Shown here: piece by piece, positions 47,899-61,503 of the stretch
Numbering within the stretch: position 1 is the stretch's first letter
How the letters are laid out: each line of letters starts with the position of its first letter
Assembly: GCF_000515255.1 (NCBI RefSeq)
Contig: NZ_KI911559.1
Location: 778,149 to 842,148 of the forward strand
Direction of reading: 5' to 3'
Length of the DNA stretch: 64,000 bases
Source of the DNA: Rhodovibrio salinarum DSM 9154
GTDB taxonomy: Bacteria; Pseudomonadota; Alphaproteobacteria; Kiloniellales; Rhodovibrionaceae
Made by a program: the position numbers and the translations under genes
The notes under the pieces: model-generated
Database searches by the model: none
The model's input: only the letters and a program-made list of their open reading frames with translations
Told to the model about the DNA's origin: nothing

Positions 47899-50800
47899 AT
47901 GACCCGACGCATGCTCCTGGACGCCAGCCACCCGGAAGAAGCCCGGGTGGTCGTCATGTCCGGCAATCGACTGGATGAATTCGACTACGAGACAAAAGAC
48001 AAGAAGCAGCTCAAGGGCAATATCTACCTGGCGAAAGTGACCCGGGTAGAGCCTTCGCTTCAGGCCGCCTTCGTTGACTACGGCGGCAACCGGCATGGCT
48101 TTCTGCCGTTTTCAGAAATTCATCCCGACTACTACCGTCTCCCGGTTGCCGATCGCGAAGCGCTGATCGCCGAGGAAGAGGAGGCGCAGAAGCATCAGTC
48201 CGAGGACGAGAACGCCGGGCCGGAAGACGACGACGAGGATTCGGACAGCCCCGATGCGGCTTCCGAGGCAGCGGCCGACGCCACCCGTCGCCGGCGCCGG
48301 TCGCGGAAGGGCGGCGATGAAGGGGAAACGGTCGGCGCTGGGGAAAGCGAGGAAACGACCGATCCCGAGGTCGAGCAGGTCGAGACCGCTCAGTCGGTCG
48401 AGACGCTGGCCGGCGACGACATCGAGGATGCCGCCCGCCGCCGCGCGGCCAGCCTGGGCCGTTACAAGATCCAGGAGGTGATCAAGCGCCGGCAGGTCAT
48501 GCTGGTGCAGGTCGTCAAGGAAGAGCGCGGCAATAAGGGCGCGGCGCTCACCACCTACCTCTCCTTGGCCGGACGTTACTGCGTCCTGATGCCAAACACC
48601 GCCAAGGGCGGCGGTATCTCCCGCAAAATTGCCAGCGTTGCCGACCGCAAACGCCTGAAGGGGGTGCTGTCCGAACTGCACATCCCCGGCGGCATGGCGG
48701 TGATCGTGCGCACGGCGGGGTCCAACCGCTCCAAGCTGGAGATCAAGCGGGACTACGAATACCTGCTCAGGCTGTGGGATCAGATTCGCTCGACCACGCT
48801 GGAGTCCACCGCGCCTTCGCTGATCTACGAGGAAGCCGATCTGATCAAGCGGGCGATCCGGGATCTCTATACCCGCGAGATGGACGAAATCCTGGTCGAG
48901 GGCGAGGAAGGCTACAAGGCGGCGAAGACGTTCATGCGCTCGCTGATGCCTTCGCACGCCAAGAAAGTGAAGAAGTACGAAGATCCGAAGGTCCCGATCT
49001 TGCACCGTTTCCAGGTCGAGGGGCAGCTGGACGACATTCACAACCCGATCGTCCAGTTGAAGTCGGGTGGCTACATCGTCCTGAACCAGACCGAGGCGCT
49101 GGTTGCGATCGACGTCAATAGCGGCAAGGCGACCAAGGAGCGCCACATCGAGGAGACGGCGTTCAAGACCAACCTCGAGGCCGCCGACGAGATCGCCCGA
49201 CAGCTCAAGCTCCGCGACCTGGCCGGGCTGATCGTGATCGACTTCATCGACATGGACGCGGCCAAGAACAACCGCGAGGTCGAGCAGCGCCTGAAGGAGG
49301 CGATGCGCCAGGACCGCGCGCGCATCCAGCTTGGCCGGATCTCGCCGTTCGGCCTCCTGGAGCTGTCGCGTCAGCGTTTGCGGCCCAGCCTGCACGAGAT
49401 GTCGACCGAGGTCTGCAAGACCTGTGGGGGCAGCGGCTTCGTCCGGTCGCCGGATTCGACGGCTCTGCACGTGCTGCGTGCGCTCGAGGAAGAGGGCATT
49501 AAGCGTGGCGGCGGCGAGGTGCAGCTGACCGTGCCGACGCAGGTCGCCCTCTACGTGCTGAACGACAAGCGCGACCGGTTGATGGACGTCGAGCAGCGCT
49601 ACGGCTTCCGGGTGCGCATCGAGACCGACGATCGACTCGTGTCGCCGGCCCACCGGCTCGACCGCCTGTCGTCGACCCCCACAGAGGATCGCCAGCCCGG
49701 CGTGACCGCCGAAGCGATCGACGTGCCGGCGGACGCGGAGTTGATGGAGGACGCCAGTGCCGACGCTGGGGCTGAGTCCAGCCCGGACGAAAAGTCCGAC
49801 GGCAATGGGCGCAGCGCCAAGCGCAGCCGGCGCGGTGGACGCAAGCGCGCGAATGGCGACAGGCGCGGCGATGACGGCGAGGAGGTGCGCGAGGCCGCGC
49901 AGCAGGCGGTTGACGCCGCCGACGACTCGCAGGCCGAAGGGAGCGAGCGCCAGCCAGCCGAAGAACAGGCCGGCGAGGGCAGTGCGGAAGACCAGGCCGC
50001 CAAGCGTCGGCGTCGCCGGGGCAAGCGTGGCGGCCGCCGCCGCTCGCGCCGCCGCGAGGACGAGCAGGGCGCCGAACAGCAGAACGTGCAGGACGGCACG
50101 TCCTCTGACGAGCAACCGGCTGAGATCGACCATCGCGCTGAGTCATCCGAGGCGGTCGACATGCTGCCGGCGCCGCAGTCGGGCGACGAGGTCGAGACCC
50201 CGCACGCGGCGGCAGATGAGGCTGAGACCGACAACGGCCAGGCCGCCCAAGACCCGGCCAGCCCCGTTGCGGCCGCGGAGACTGCGGACGCCGATCAGGC
50301 GCGCGCTGTTGCCACGGATGAGACCGTATCAAGCGACACGGCCGAGGCGGCGGAGACGCCGGCCCAGTCCAGCAGCAAGACCAAGCGTTCCAGCCGGTCG
50401 CGGCGGTCGCGTAAGAAGACCGAGGCGCCCGCCCAGGCTGAAGCCGGTGCCGACCCGGCTGAAGGCGAAGCGGCCCCGGCCGACGCGCAAGCCTCCGACA
50501 ATGGCGCGGCTGAGACGCCCACGGGCAAGAGCAGCAAGCGCAAGTCGGGCGGCGGTCGTAAGGCCGCCAAATCGAAGGCCAAGCCAAGCGCGGAGGAGGC
50601 GCCGGTCGCCGAGACACCGGCCGATCGCAAGCCCGCCAGTACGGCCCCGGCGGAGACGGACGGGACACCGGCCGAAGCTCAGGCGTCCGAGGGTCAAGGC
50701 GCGGACCGTGCGGCCGCCGAGCAATCGGGTGGTGCTCCCACCGAGGCACCGGTCGAATCGGCGCCCTCTGCCCCGACGGACGCGCCGGAGACGTCGGCGC

Positions 50801-50994
50801 ATGTGCCCGCCTCGACGACGCGCGATGAAGCCCCAGACCAGGAGGCGCCAGACCAGGGCGCGACCGGCAACGAGGCGGAGCAGCCTGCCGAGAGCGCCTT
50901 CGGCGAAGCGGCCCAGCCCAATGGCGTCGACGAGATCGGCGATCAGCCCCGTACGCCCAAGCGGCGCGGCTGGTGGCAGAAACTGGTCAACTGA
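47899..50994 (+). CDS. rne: Ribonuclease E
   Basis: A 1031-residue endoribonuclease and degradosome scaffold. The start (TRRMLLDASHPEEARVVV) and S1 fold are alphaproteobacterial. The S1 domain is interrupted after about residue 95 by an acidic, then Arg-rich insertion of about 90 residues before YKIQEVIKRRQVMLVQVVKEERGNKG. The DNase I-like core has AIDVNSGKAT and IDFIDMD, with the metal-ligand aspartates. The zinc-link CKTCGGSGF follows. The last 400 residues are disordered Ala/Glu/Lys-rich, and the tail ends RRGWWQKLVN, the GWW motif that binds PNPase in Caulobacter. ATG 47899 follows a GAGGA element. It ends at a strong terminator. Confidence 0.96.
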   Translation: MTRRMLLDASHPEEARVVVMSGNRLDEFDYETKDKKQLKGNIYLAKVTRVEPSLQAAFVDYGGNRHGFLPFSEIHPDYYRLPVADREALIAEEEEAQKHQSEDENAGPEDDDEDSDSPDAASEAAADATRRRRRSRKGGDEGETVGAGESEETTDPEVEQVETAQSVETLAGDDIEDAARRRAASLGRYKIQEVIKRRQVMLVQVVKEERGNKGAALTTYLSLAGRYCVLMPNTAKGGGISRKIASVADRKRLKGVLSELHIPGGMAVIVRTAGSNRSKLEIKRDYEYLLRLWDQIRSTTLESTAPSLIYEEADLIKRAIRDLYTREMDEILVEGEEGYKAAKTFMRSLMPSHAKKVKKYEDPKVPILHRFQVEGQLDDIHNPIVQLKSGGYIVLNQTEALVAIDVNSGKATKERHIEETAFKTNLEAADEIARQLKLRDLAGLIVIDFIDMDAAKNNREVEQRLKEAMRQDRARIQLGRISPFGLLELSRQRLRPSLHEMSTEVCKTCGGSGFVRSPDSTALHVLRALEEEGIKRGGGEVQLTVPTQVALYVLNDKRDRLMDVEQRYGFRVRIETDDRLVSPAHRLDRLSSTPTEDRQPGVTAEAIDVPADAELMEDASADAGAESSPDEKSDGNGRSAKRSRRGGRKRANGDRRGDDGEEVREAAQQAVDAADDSQAEGSERQPAEEQAGEGSAEDQAAKRRRRRGKRGGRRRSRRREDEQGAEQQNVQDGTSSDEQPAEIDHRAESSEAVDMLPAPQSGDEVETPHAAADEAETDNGQAAQDPASPVAAAETADADQARAVATDETVSSDTAEAAETPAQSSSKTKRSSRSRRSRKKTEAPAQAEAGADPAEGEAAPADAQASDNGAAETPTGKSSKRKSGGGRKAAKSKAKPSAEEAPVAETPADRKPASTAPAETDGTPAEAQASEGQGADRAAAEQSGGAPTEAPVESAPSAPTDAPETSAHVPASTTRDEAPDQEAPDQGATGNEAEQPAESAFGEAAQPNGVDEIGDQPRTPKRRGWWQKLVN

Positions 50995-51014
50995 GCTGAC
51001 GCCCGAACGGGAAG

Positions 51015-51046
51015 GGCCCACCGTCCAACGTGGCGGTGGGCCTTTT
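51015..51046 (+). terminator. Terminator of rne
   Basis: A perfect 9-bp stem (51015-51023 with 51034-51042), a 10-base loop, then TTTT at 51043-51046, 20 bases after the rne stop. Confidence 0.85.
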
Positions 51047-51107
51047 CGTGTCGCCTATCCAAATCCCGTTGTGCCGGTGCGTGAACGGGCCTTGGCCGCC
51101 GTCTTTG

Positions 51108-52115
51108 CTACCCTTTCGCGCGGGGATGCGTCTGGTCGTAAACGCGGCTCAGGCCTGCGGCGTCGACGGCGGTGTAGCGTTGGGTGGTCGACAGGCTGGC
51201 GTGGCCCAGCAGTTCCTGGATCGCCCGCAGGTCGCCGCCGGCGGACAGCAGCTGGGTGGCGAAGGTGTGGCGCAGGGCGTGCGGCGTGGTCGATTCCGAC
51301 AGCCCGACCAGCCGACGGATCTGCTGCAGCCGTTCTTGCAGTCGGCGGGCGGAGAGGGCGCCGCCGCGCACGCCCAGGAACAGCGGGTCATCGGGCCGGA
51401 GGGGATGCGGGCAGGCGGCGAGGTAGGCCTGCACCGCTTGGCCCACGATCGGCAGCAGCGGCACGCGGCGTTGCTTGTTGCCCTTACCCGTCACCAGCAA
51501 CACTTCATCCTGCTCGCTTGGGGCTTCCTTCACGGTGAGCGCGAGCGCTTCCCCGATGCGCAGGCCGCAGCCGTAGAGCAGCAGCATCACCGCCACGTCG
51601 CGTTTGGCCACCCACGGTTCGGGCGCCAGTTCGCGCACACTGCGCAGCACCTCCTCCATGTCTTCGGAGTTGAGCGCCTTGGGCACCTGTCGGGGCAGGC
51701 GCGGCGCCCGCACGGCGCGCACGGCGGCGTTTTGCGCAAGCTCGTTGCGCGCGGCCCAGGCGAAGAAATTGCGCACCGTGGAGAGCGCCCGGGCGGTCGA
51801 GGTGCGTTGCAGACCGCGTTCGTGCCGCTGGGCGAGCCAGGCGCGGAAGTCGGCGACCGTCAGGGAATCCAGTTCGCTGAGGCCGGGGCGGTCGCCCAGG
51901 TGGCCGGCGATGAAGGTCAGAAAAGCTTGCAGGTCGCGGGCATAGGCATCGCGGGTATGCGGGCTCGCCTGCTTCTCGTCGGCGAGCCAGGCTTGCCAGC
52001 GTTGGATCGCGCGGACGAGATCGTCGGCCGCGACCGTGGCTGGGTCGGGCAAGCTGCTGCCCGTTGACGCCTGCCGCTTAGAGGGATCGGCGTTTACGCC
52101 GGCAGTTCCAGCCAT
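51108..52115 (-). CDS. xerC: Site-specific tyrosine recombinase XerC
   Basis: A 335-residue recombinase that resolves chromosome dimers at dif with XerD. The N-terminal core-binding (SAM-like) domain is at about residues 35-130. The catalytic set is R in YGCGLRIGEAL, K in TGKGNKQR, HALRHTFAT (H and R), H in LGHASLSTTQRYT and its tyrosine. ATG 52115 overlaps the end of the DUF484 gene by 22 bases, so they are coupled. The open frame extends far upstream but that part is a shadow. DUF484-xerC is a conserved pair. Confidence 0.94.
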   Translation of the reverse strand: MAGTAGVNADPSKRQASTGSSLPDPATVAADDLVRAIQRWQAWLADEKQASPHTRDAYARDLQAFLTFIAGHLGDRPGLSELDSLTVADFRAWLAQRHERGLQRTSTARALSTVRNFFAWAARNELAQNAAVRAVRAPRLPRQVPKALNSEDMEEVLRSVRELAPEPWVAKRDVAVMLLLYGCGLRIGEALALTVKEAPSEQDEVLLVTGKGNKQRRVPLLPIVGQAVQAYLAACPHPLRPDDPLFLGVRGGALSARRLQERLQQIRRLVGLSESTTPHALRHTFATQLLSAGGDLRAIQELLGHASLSTTQRYTAVDAAGLSRVYDQTHPRAKG

Positions 52116-52834
52116 TGGCGGATCGTGGCCTCCAGCGACTGGGCGAGGAACTGCAGCAACTCGCTGCCCTGGCCGGGATCGAAATGGTCGGGCTGGCGCG
52201 AGCCGAGTGCCAGCAGCGCTGGCGGCGTGGCGCTCGAGATCGACATGCGCAGGAAGCCGGCCGAGCGGACCAGTCCGGCGGCGGAGCCGAACAGCTCCGG
52301 CTCGCCCTCGATATCCGAAAGGAAGGCGTGGGTCCGTTTCGGGCCGAGCAGCGCTGCGACCGTGCCGGGCTCCAGCTGGTGGACGCCGCGGATTCGGGTC
52401 GGGGCAGGGCCGTCCTGAGCCTGTTCGACACACAAGGTGACCGCGTCGAGGTCCAGGATGACGCTGATATCGGTCACCACCGTATCGATTAGGTGCTCGA
52501 ACGAGCGCGCCTCCAGGATCGCCAGCACCGCCTGATGGATGCGTCCTGTGGAGGCCATGTTGGCGCGGCCCGTGTAGAGCAGCTCGTCGCGCGATTCCTT
52601 CAGCTGCGCGACTTCCCGACGCAGGCGGTCGAGCATGAACTGCTGCAGGTCGACGATGTCTTCCCCGTCGACCCGGCGCGGGGGCTCGAGCACGTCCAGC
52701 AGTTGGCTATGCCGTTTCAGGAAGTCCGGATTGCGGCGCAGGTAGTCGGCGACCGCCGCGTCGCTAAGGCGAACGCCACCGCCGTCCTCGCCCTCCGGTT
52801 CGCCGGAGGCGGCATCGGTGCCTTTCTGCGTCAT
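52094..52834 (-). CDS. DUF484 family protein
   Basis: A 246-residue cytosolic protein of the DUF484 family, a GAF-like fold. It has the family start [25 protein letters not shown], then a helical linker, then a GAF-like core. It lies immediately after tal and overlaps xerC, an order conserved in alpha- and gammaproteobacteria, though its function is unknown. Confidence 0.9.
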   Translation of the reverse strand: MTQKGTDAASGEPEGEDGGGVRLSDAAVADYLRRNPDFLKRHSQLLDVLEPPRRVDGEDIVDLQQFMLDRLRREVAQLKESRDELLYTGRANMASTGRIHQAVLAILEARSFEHLIDTVVTDISVILDLDAVTLCVEQAQDGPAPTRIRGVHQLEPGTVAALLGPKRTHAFLSDIEGEPELFGSAAGLVRSAGFLRMSISSATPPALLALGSRQPDHFDPGQGSELLQFLAQSLEATIRQWLELPA

Positions 52835-52835
52835 G

Positions 52836-53510
52836 CTACTCCGCAGCCTTGGCTTTCAGGATCGACTGGCCGGTCTTGGCCCAGTCGTTGAGGAAGGCAT
52901 CCAGCCCCTTATCGGTCAGGGGATGCTGGAACATCTGCCGCAGCACCTTGGGTGGTACGGTGGCGACTTCCGCGCCCATCTTGGCCGAATCGGTGACATG
53001 GATCGGATGACGGATCGAGGCGACCAACACTTCCGTGGTGATCTCCGGCTGCGCCTGGAAAATCTCGCAGATCTCGCCGATCAGGCCCATACCGTCCTGG
53101 CCGATATCGTCCAGCCGTCCGACGAACGGCGACACGAAGGTGGCGCCGGCCTTGGCCGCCAGGAGCGCCTGCGGCGCCGAGAAGCAAAGCGTCACGTTGA
53201 CCTGGGTGCCCTCGTCGGCGAGCGTCTTGCACGCCTTCAGGCCGTCCGGGGTCAGCGGGACCTTGACCGCGATGTTATCCGCGACCTTGGCGAGCGCACG
53301 GCCCTCCGCCAGCATGGTCTCGGTGTCGGTCGCCGCGACCTCCGCGCTCACAGGGCCAGGCACGATGGAGCAGATGTCGGACAGTACCTCAAAGAAGTCG
53401 CGACCGGTCTTGGCCACCAGCGAAGGGTTGGTGGTCACGCCGTCCACCAGTCCGGTGGCAGCCAGATCGCGAATCTCGTCGATGTCGGCGGTATCGATGA
53501 AGAATTTCAT
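52836..53510 (-). CDS. tal: Transaldolase-like (fructose-6-phosphate aldolase family)
   Basis: A 224-residue small-type transaldolase, acting in the pentose phosphate pathway. It starts [31 protein letters not shown]. The Schiff-base lysine is in NIAVKVPLT, and [31 protein letters not shown] is highly typical. The family includes both fructose-6-phosphate aldolases and transaldolases; alphaproteobacterial members are generally annotated as transaldolase. The stop is one base from the DUF484 start. Confidence 0.93.
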   Translation of the reverse strand: MKFFIDTADIDEIRDLAATGLVDGVTTNPSLVAKTGRDFFEVLSDICSIVPGPVSAEVAATDTETMLAEGRALAKVADNIAVKVPLTPDGLKACKTLADEGTQVNVTLCFSAPQALLAAKAGATFVSPFVGRLDDIGQDGMGLIGEICEIFQAQPEITTEVLVASIRHPIHVTDSAKMGAEVATVPPKVLRQMFQHPLTDKGLDAFLNDWAKTGQSILKAKAAE

Positions 53511-53594
53511 GGCGGGTCGCCGGGTCCTTTCTTGGCAGCGGATGCGGAACGAGGTCGCCGGGGCATCGCGGCCGCTTGGCGCAAAGTGTATCCG

Positions 53595-55874
53595 ATGGCC
53601 ATAGAGCGCGCCAACCCTGCCCGCGGCGATGCGGCTGCTGATGGGACGGCGCCGGCCGTCAGTTTATTCGACGACGCGCCGGTGCGGCGGGTTCGCGTGC
53701 TGCTGCCCCGGCCGCTTGATGGTGCCTACGATTACCTCCTGCCCCCGGACATGGCGCTGGAGCCGGGCGCGCTGGTCGAGGTGCCGCTCGGCCGGCAGCG
53801 GTTGCCGGGCGCGGCTTGGACCGTCGAGCCGGGCGACAGCGATGTCCCGGAAGGCAAGCTGCGGCCGGTGCAGCGCCGCTTCGATACGCCGCCGTTGCCC
53901 GAACCGCTGCGGCGGTTCGTTGACTGGGTCGCCGCGTATTACCTCGCAGCGCCGGGCGCGGTTTTGAAGATGTGCCTGTCGGTGCCTGCCGCCCTCGACC
54001 CGCCGGCCCCGCGGATCGGCTACCTGCGCGCGCACACCGATGCCGATGCGCTGGGTCTGAAGCTGACGCGGGCACGCCGGCGGGTGCTGGAGGTGTTGGC
54101 GGACGGGCCCGCGCGCACGCTCTCGGAACTGACGAGGGAGGCGGGCGTTTCCGATGGCGTGGTGCGGGGGCTGGCCGACGCCGGCCTGCTCGACCGGGTG
54201 GAAATGGGCTTTGGCCGACGGTTCGAGGCGCCCGACCCCGAGACCCCCGGGCCCACACTGTCGGAGGCGCAGCGGATGGCGGCCGATCAACTCTGTGCCA
54301 AGGTCGACGGCGATGCCTTCTCGGTCACGCTGATTGACGGCGTCACCGGCTCTGGCAAGACGGAGGTCTACTTCGAGGCGGTGATCCGCGCGCTCGCGGC
54401 GGGGCGGCAGGTGTTGGTGCTGCTGCCGGAGATCGCGTTGTCGGCGCAGTGGCTTGACCGCTTCGCGCGCCGCTTCGGCGTGGAGCCGGCGGTCTGGCAT
54501 TCCGAGCTCAGCCAAGGCGAGCGCCGGCGCACCTGGCGCGCGATTGCCGAGGGCGAAGCGCGGGTGGTGGTCGGTGCGCGGTCGGCCCTGTTCCTGCCCT
54601 ATCCGGAGCTTGGCCTGATCGTGGTCGACGAGGAGCACGAGCAGGCGTTCAAGCAGGAGGAGGGCGTCCCCTATCACGCCCGCGACATGGCGGTCGTGCG
54701 CGCCCGGTTGGGTGGGATGCCGGCGATCCTGGTCTCCGCGACGCCGTCTTTGGAGACGATGGAGAACGTCCGCGCCGGGCGCTACGACCGGGTGCAGCTA
54801 CCCGAACGCCACGCCGGGGCGCTGTTGCCCGAAATCCTGCCGATCGATCTGCGCCACGACCGGCCGAAACCGATCCCCGGCCACGGCACTTCCTACCTCG
54901 CGCCTAGCCTGCGCGCGGCATTGCAGGAGACGCTGGACCGCGGCGAGCAGGCGTTGTTGTTCCTGAACCGGCGGGGCTACGCACCGCTGACGCTCTGCCG
55001 GACCTGTGGCTTCCGTTTGCAGTGCCCACACTGCACCGCCTGGCTGGTCGAGCATCGGCTGCTCCACCAGCTGCAGTGCCACCATTGCGGCTTTGCCCAG
55101 CGTCCGCCGACCAAGTGCCCGGACTGCGGCGATGCGGACTCCTTCGCGGCCTGCGGTCCCGGCGTCGAGCGGCTTGGGGAGGAGGTCGCCACCCTGTTCC
55201 CGGACGCGCGCGTGGCGCTCATGGCCTCTGACACGGTGAGCGGGCCGGAGAGCGCGCAGCGTTTCGTGGAATCGGTGCAGAACCACGAGGTCGACCTCCT
55301 GATCGGCACGCAGATCGTGGCCAAGGGTAACCACTTTCCGGCCCTGACGCTGGTCGGTGTGGTCGATGCGGATCTGGGCCTGTCGGGGGGTGATCTGCGC
55401 GCGGGCGAGCGCACTTACCAGATGCTGCACCAGGTGGCCGGCCGCGCGGGCCGGGCGGAGCGGCCGGGCCGGGTGCTGCTGCAGACGTACGAGCCGAATC
55501 ACGAGGTGCTGCGGGCGTTGGTCGATGGAGATCGCGACCGTTTCCTGGAGGTCGAGGCGGAGGGCCGCAAGTCAGCCGGCATGCCGCCGTTCACCCGCTT
55601 GGCCGCGTTGGTGCTGTCGTCGGAGGATGAAGCCGCGGTCGACCAGACCGCCCGCGCGCTCGCACTCGCCGCACCCGACCGGGAAGGGGTGGAGGTGCTG
55701 GGGCCCGCGCCGGCGCCGCTGGCGGTGCTGCGCGGGCGCCATCGCCGGCGCCTCTTGTTCAAGACCCGTCGCGACCTGGCCCCGCAGCCGATCCTGCGTG
55801 CCTGGCTGTCCCAGGTGCAGGTGCCGAGCAAGGTGCGCCTGACGGTCGATGTCGATCCCTACACCTTCCTGTAG
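53595..55874 (+). CDS. priA: Primosomal protein N', replication restart helicase
   Basis: A 759-residue superfamily 2 helicase that reloads the replisome at stalled forks. The N-terminal DNA 3'-end-binding domain has [18 protein letters not shown]. The helicase has Walker [16 protein letters not shown] and DEEH in [15 protein letters not shown]. The zinc module has CRTCGF, CPHC, CHHCGF and CPDCGD. Motif VI is [19 protein letters not shown]. The start is ATG 53595; the frame is open far upstream over the antisense tal/DUF484 genes and is not coding there. priA before the atp operon is typical of alphaproteobacteria. Confidence 0.96.
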   Translation: MAIERANPARGDAAADGTAPAVSLFDDAPVRRVRVLLPRPLDGAYDYLLPPDMALEPGALVEVPLGRQRLPGAAWTVEPGDSDVPEGKLRPVQRRFDTPPLPEPLRRFVDWVAAYYLAAPGAVLKMCLSVPAALDPPAPRIGYLRAHTDADALGLKLTRARRRVLEVLADGPARTLSELTREAGVSDGVVRGLADAGLLDRVEMGFGRRFEAPDPETPGPTLSEAQRMAADQLCAKVDGDAFSVTLIDGVTGSGKTEVYFEAVIRALAAGRQVLVLLPEIALSAQWLDRFARRFGVEPAVWHSELSQGERRRTWRAIAEGEARVVVGARSALFLPYPELGLIVVDEEHEQAFKQEEGVPYHARDMAVVRARLGGMPAILVSATPSLETMENVRAGRYDRVQLPERHAGALLPEILPIDLRHDRPKPIPGHGTSYLAPSLRAALQETLDRGEQALLFLNRRGYAPLTLCRTCGFRLQCPHCTAWLVEHRLLHQLQCHHCGFAQRPPTKCPDCGDADSFAACGPGVERLGEEVATLFPDARVALMASDTVSGPESAQRFVESVQNHEVDLLIGTQIVAKGNHFPALTLVGVVDADLGLSGGDLRAGERTYQMLHQVAGRAGRAERPGRVLLQTYEPNHEVLRALVDGDRDRFLEVEAEGRKSAGMPPFTRLAALVLSSEDEAAVDQTARALALAAPDREGVEVLGPAPAPLAVLRGRHRRRLLFKTRRDLAPQPILRAWLSQVQVPSKVRLTVDVDPYTFL

Positions 55875-56123
55875 CGGGTTATAGCCGGCTGACCACGGTC
55901 TGAGGGTTTGCGGGGCGCATGAGCTTGCTTCACGGCCCTGCGAAAGGCAGGGTCCACACGGACAGCCACCGCCTTGCAACCCCGTTGGGGCTATGATACC
56001 AAACGCGCGCTTTCGGGCCGGGAGGGCCCGGAAGCGCCGTTCGCCTTGCACGCAGATCGCCATAGCGGTGGGTATCACCTCGCCGTTGCGACCTTCTTTA
56101 TCTTCCTAAGGGGGCCTTCCGCC

Positions 56124-56684
56124 TTGCCAGCTGAAAGCAAGCCTGTCGGAGGTCTGGCTGCGCGCTACGCGCACGCGCTCCTGGATCTGGCCGAGCAGCA
56201 GAAGAAGCTCGACCAGGTAGCCGAGGACCTGCGCGGCCTGCGCGCGCTGATCGACGGGAGCGCGGAGTTCCGCCGCCTGCTGCGGAACCCGCTGTTCGAC
56301 CGGGACAAGCAGGACGCCGCGATGAAGGCGGTGTTGGACAAGGCCGGGGTCGACCCGGTGACCAAGAATTTCTGCTTGGTGGTGTCCAAGAACCGCCGGC
56401 TGTTCGCGCTGCCGGAGATGATCGACGGCTATCTCCAGGAGCTAGCGCGCAAGCGCGGCGAGGTCACCGCGAAGGTGACGGTCGCCCGCGAGCTCAACAA
56501 GGATCAGGAATCCGCGCTGACGGATGCGCTCAAGCGCAGCGTTGGTGGCAAAGTGAATATCGAGACCCGCGTCGACCCCGAGCTGATCGGCGGCATGGTG
56601 GTGCACGTGGGTAGCCGTATGATCGACAATTCCCTGCGCAGTAAGCTCAATAGACTGCAGCAGCAGATGAAAGGGGCTGGCTGA
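56124..56684 (+). CDS. atpH: ATP synthase delta subunit
   Basis: A 186-residue peripheral stalk subunit linking F1 to Fo. The family helices are [25 protein letters not shown] and [23 protein letters not shown]; the late motif is [27 protein letters not shown]. The start is TTG 56124, as AAGGGGG lies 9 bases upstream and no ATG fits; the length from there is normal. The stop overlaps the atpA start by TGATG, giving coupling. Confidence 0.95.
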   Translation: MPAESKPVGGLAARYAHALLDLAEQQKKLDQVAEDLRGLRALIDGSAEFRRLLRNPLFDRDKQDAAMKAVLDKAGVDPVTKNFCLVVSKNRRLFALPEMIDGYLQELARKRGEVTAKVTVARELNKDQESALTDALKRSVGGKVNIETRVDPELIGGMVVHVGSRMIDNSLRSKLNRLQQQMKGAG

Positions 56685-58213
56685 TGGACATCGGCGCTTC
56701 GGAAATCTCCGCGATCCTCAAGGAGCAGATCGAGAACTTCGGTGCCGAGGCGGATGTCGCCGAGGTCGGCCAGGTGCTCTCGGTGGGTGACGGCGTCGCC
56801 CGCGTGTACGGGCTCGACAATGTCCAGGCCGGCGAGCTGGTCGAGTTCCCGGGCGGCATCACCGGCATGGCGCTGAACCTGGAGCACGACAACGTCGGCG
56901 TCGTGCTGTTCGGCTCCGACCGGGGCATTCGCGAGGGCGACACGGTCAAGCGTACCGGCCAGATCGTCTCCGTCGGCGTCGGCAAGGAGATGCTCGGCCG
57001 CGTCGTCGACGCGCTGGGCAATCCGATCGACGGCAAGGGCCCGATCAAGACCGCGGAGACCCGTCAGGTCGACGTCAAGGCGCCGGGGATCATCCCGCGC
57101 CAGTCGGTCAGCGAGCCGATGCAGACCGGCCTGAAGGCGATCGACGCGCTGATCCCGATCGGCCGCGGTCAGCGCGAGCTGATCATTGGCGACCGTCAGA
57201 CCGGTAAGTCGGCGATTGCGCTGGACACGATCCTGAATCAGAAGTCGGTCAACCAGACGTCCGACGAGAGCAAGAAGCTCTACTGCATCTACATCGCGGT
57301 CGGCCAGAAGCGCTCCACCGTGGCGCAGCTGGTGAAGACGCTGGAAGACCAGGGCGCGATGGAGTACTCCATCGTCGTCGCCGCCACGGCCTCCGAGCCG
57401 GCGCCGCTGCAGTTCCTGGCGCCGTATGCGGGCTGCGCGATGGGCGAGTACTTCCGCGACAATGGCATGCACGCGCTCACGGTTTACGACGATCTGTCCA
57501 AGCAGGCCGTCGCCTACCGTCAGATGTCGCTGCTGCTGCGCCGCCCCCCGGGCCGCGAGGCTTATCCGGGCGACGTCTTCTACCTGCACAGCCGCTTGCT
57601 GGAGCGTGCGGCGAAGATGTCCGACGAGCGCGGCGGCGGCTCGCTCACGGCACTGCCGATCGTCGAGACGCAGGCCGGCGACGTCGCTGCGTATATCCCG
57701 ACCAACGTCATTTCGATTACCGATGGCCAGATCTTCCTGGAGACCGACCTGTTCAACAAGGGCATTCGCCCGGCCGTGAACGTCGGTATCTCGGTGTCCC
57801 GCGTCGGCTCCAGCGCGCAGATCAAGGCGATGAAGCAGGTCGCCGGTCCGATTAAGCTGGAACTTGCGCAGTACCGTGAGATGGAGGCTTTCGCTCAGTT
57901 CGCCTCCGACCTCGACGCCTCGACCCAGCGTCTGTTGCGCCGCGGCGCGCGTCTGGTCGAGACGCTGAAGCAGGACCAGTACTCGCCACTGACCGTGGAA
58001 GAGCAGGTCCTGGTGATCTTCGCCGGTACGCGCGGCTATCTCGACAACCTGGAGACCGACGACGTTCGCCGGTTCGAGCTGCAGATGCTCGACGAGGCGC
58101 GCGACAAGGGCCAGGAAATCCTGAAGGCGATCCGCGACAAGCAGAAGCTGGACGACGATCTCGAAAAGCGGATTTCCAAGTTCCTCGACGACTTCTCCAA
58201 GAAGTTCGCGTGA
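56684..58213 (+). CDS. atpA: ATP synthase alpha subunit
   Basis: A 509-residue F1 subunit with non-catalytic nucleotide site. P-loop [11 protein letters not shown] and the signature [17 protein letters not shown] are intact, with the conserved Arg. Begins with [20 protein letters not shown], typical for alphaproteobacteria. Confidence 0.98.
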   Translation: MDIGASEISAILKEQIENFGAEADVAEVGQVLSVGDGVARVYGLDNVQAGELVEFPGGITGMALNLEHDNVGVVLFGSDRGIREGDTVKRTGQIVSVGVGKEMLGRVVDALGNPIDGKGPIKTAETRQVDVKAPGIIPRQSVSEPMQTGLKAIDALIPIGRGQRELIIGDRQTGKSAIALDTILNQKSVNQTSDESKKLYCIYIAVGQKRSTVAQLVKTLEDQGAMEYSIVVAATASEPAPLQFLAPYAGCAMGEYFRDNGMHALTVYDDLSKQAVAYRQMSLLLRRPPGREAYPGDVFYLHSRLLERAAKMSDERGGGSLTALPIVETQAGDVAAYIPTNVISITDGQIFLETDLFNKGIRPAVNVGISVSRVGSSAQIKAMKQVAGPIKLELAQYREMEAFAQFASDLDASTQRLLRRGARLVETLKQDQYSPLTVEEQVLVIFAGTRGYLDNLETDDVRRFELQMLDEARDKGQEILKAIRDKQKLDDDLEKRISKFLDDFSKKFA

Positions 58214-58273
58214 GCCGGGACGGATCCGTCCATCGTCTAACGGGATCGCGTCGAACGGGAGCGGCACAGCACC

Positions 58274-60722
<2,449 letters not shown>

Positions 60723-60825
60723 CCACCGCGCACGACCGGCAGATCCGGATCGGGCACGCCCCACGACGGCGCGCCCGGTCCGGCGCTAGCCGGCCGACGC
60801 GGTTCAACCGGGAGCGTTTTCGCCG

Positions 60826-61248
60826 ATGGCGGAACAGGAACAGATCGCCTTCGAGCTGGTTTCGCCGGAGCAGCTACTGCTGTCCGAGGGGGCCGACATG
60901 GTCGTCATCCCCGGGGCCGACGGCGACATCGGTGCGATGTACCGGCACGCGCCGCTGATCACCTCGCTGAAGCCGGGTGTGGTCGGGCTGTACGACGGCC
61001 GAACGGTACGTGACCGCTATTTCGTGGCGGGCGGTTTCGCCGAGATCACGAACGAACGCTGCACGGTCCTTGCCGAGCATCCGACCAAGGTTTCTGAGCT
61101 CACGCGCGCTGATGCGGAGCAGGAGCTCAAGAATGCCCGCGAGGACGTGCAGGACGCCAAGAGCGACGACGAGCGGGCCGATGCCGAGCGGCGGGTCGAA
61201 ATCGCGGACGCCAAGCTGCGTGCCGTGCAGGCAGCGGAGCAAGGCTGA
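60826..61248 (+). CDS. atpC: ATP synthase epsilon subunit
   Basis: A 140-residue inhibitory central-stalk subunit. The N-terminal beta-sandwich starts IAFELVSPEQLLLSEGADMVVIPGADGDIGAMYRHAPLIT, and the C-terminal half is an acidic helical hairpin. It ends the atp operon at a terminator. Confidence 0.96.
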   Translation: MAEQEQIAFELVSPEQLLLSEGADMVVIPGADGDIGAMYRHAPLITSLKPGVVGLYDGRTVRDRYFVAGGFAEITNERCTVLAEHPTKVSELTRADAEQELKNAREDVQDAKSDDERADAERRVEIADAKLRAVQAAEQG

Positions 61249-61278
61249 GGTCGAGCGTTCGGCCATAGAGAACAATGT

Positions 61279-61315
61279 ACGGGGCCCGTGGTGACGCGGG
61301 TCCCGTTTTATTTTG
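61279..61315 (+). terminator. Terminator of the atp operon
   Basis: A 10-bp stem with one G-T pair (61279-61288 with 61297-61306), an 8-base loop and a T-rich tail from 61306, 31 bases after the atpC stop. Confidence 0.85.
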
Positions 61316-61503
61316 CCCGTCCCAAAGGAAACCCGCCCAGCCAAGGTGCGTTCATGGGCATGGTAAAGCAAACCGAGACGAGTGTGGCGCAGGACTTGAA
61401 TCCCGCGACGCCAATAGCTTTATAGGCTCTAGGACTTCTTTAACCACGTGGTCTGTCGAACCGACGGGCGCGTTTCAAAGACCAAGACGAGGCGTGCAGA
61501 CCG

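Noticed and set aside
47574-47978. 134-codon frame in the rne leader
   Set aside because: Arg/Pro-rich, overlaps the rne start, and lacks a domain or a good start site.
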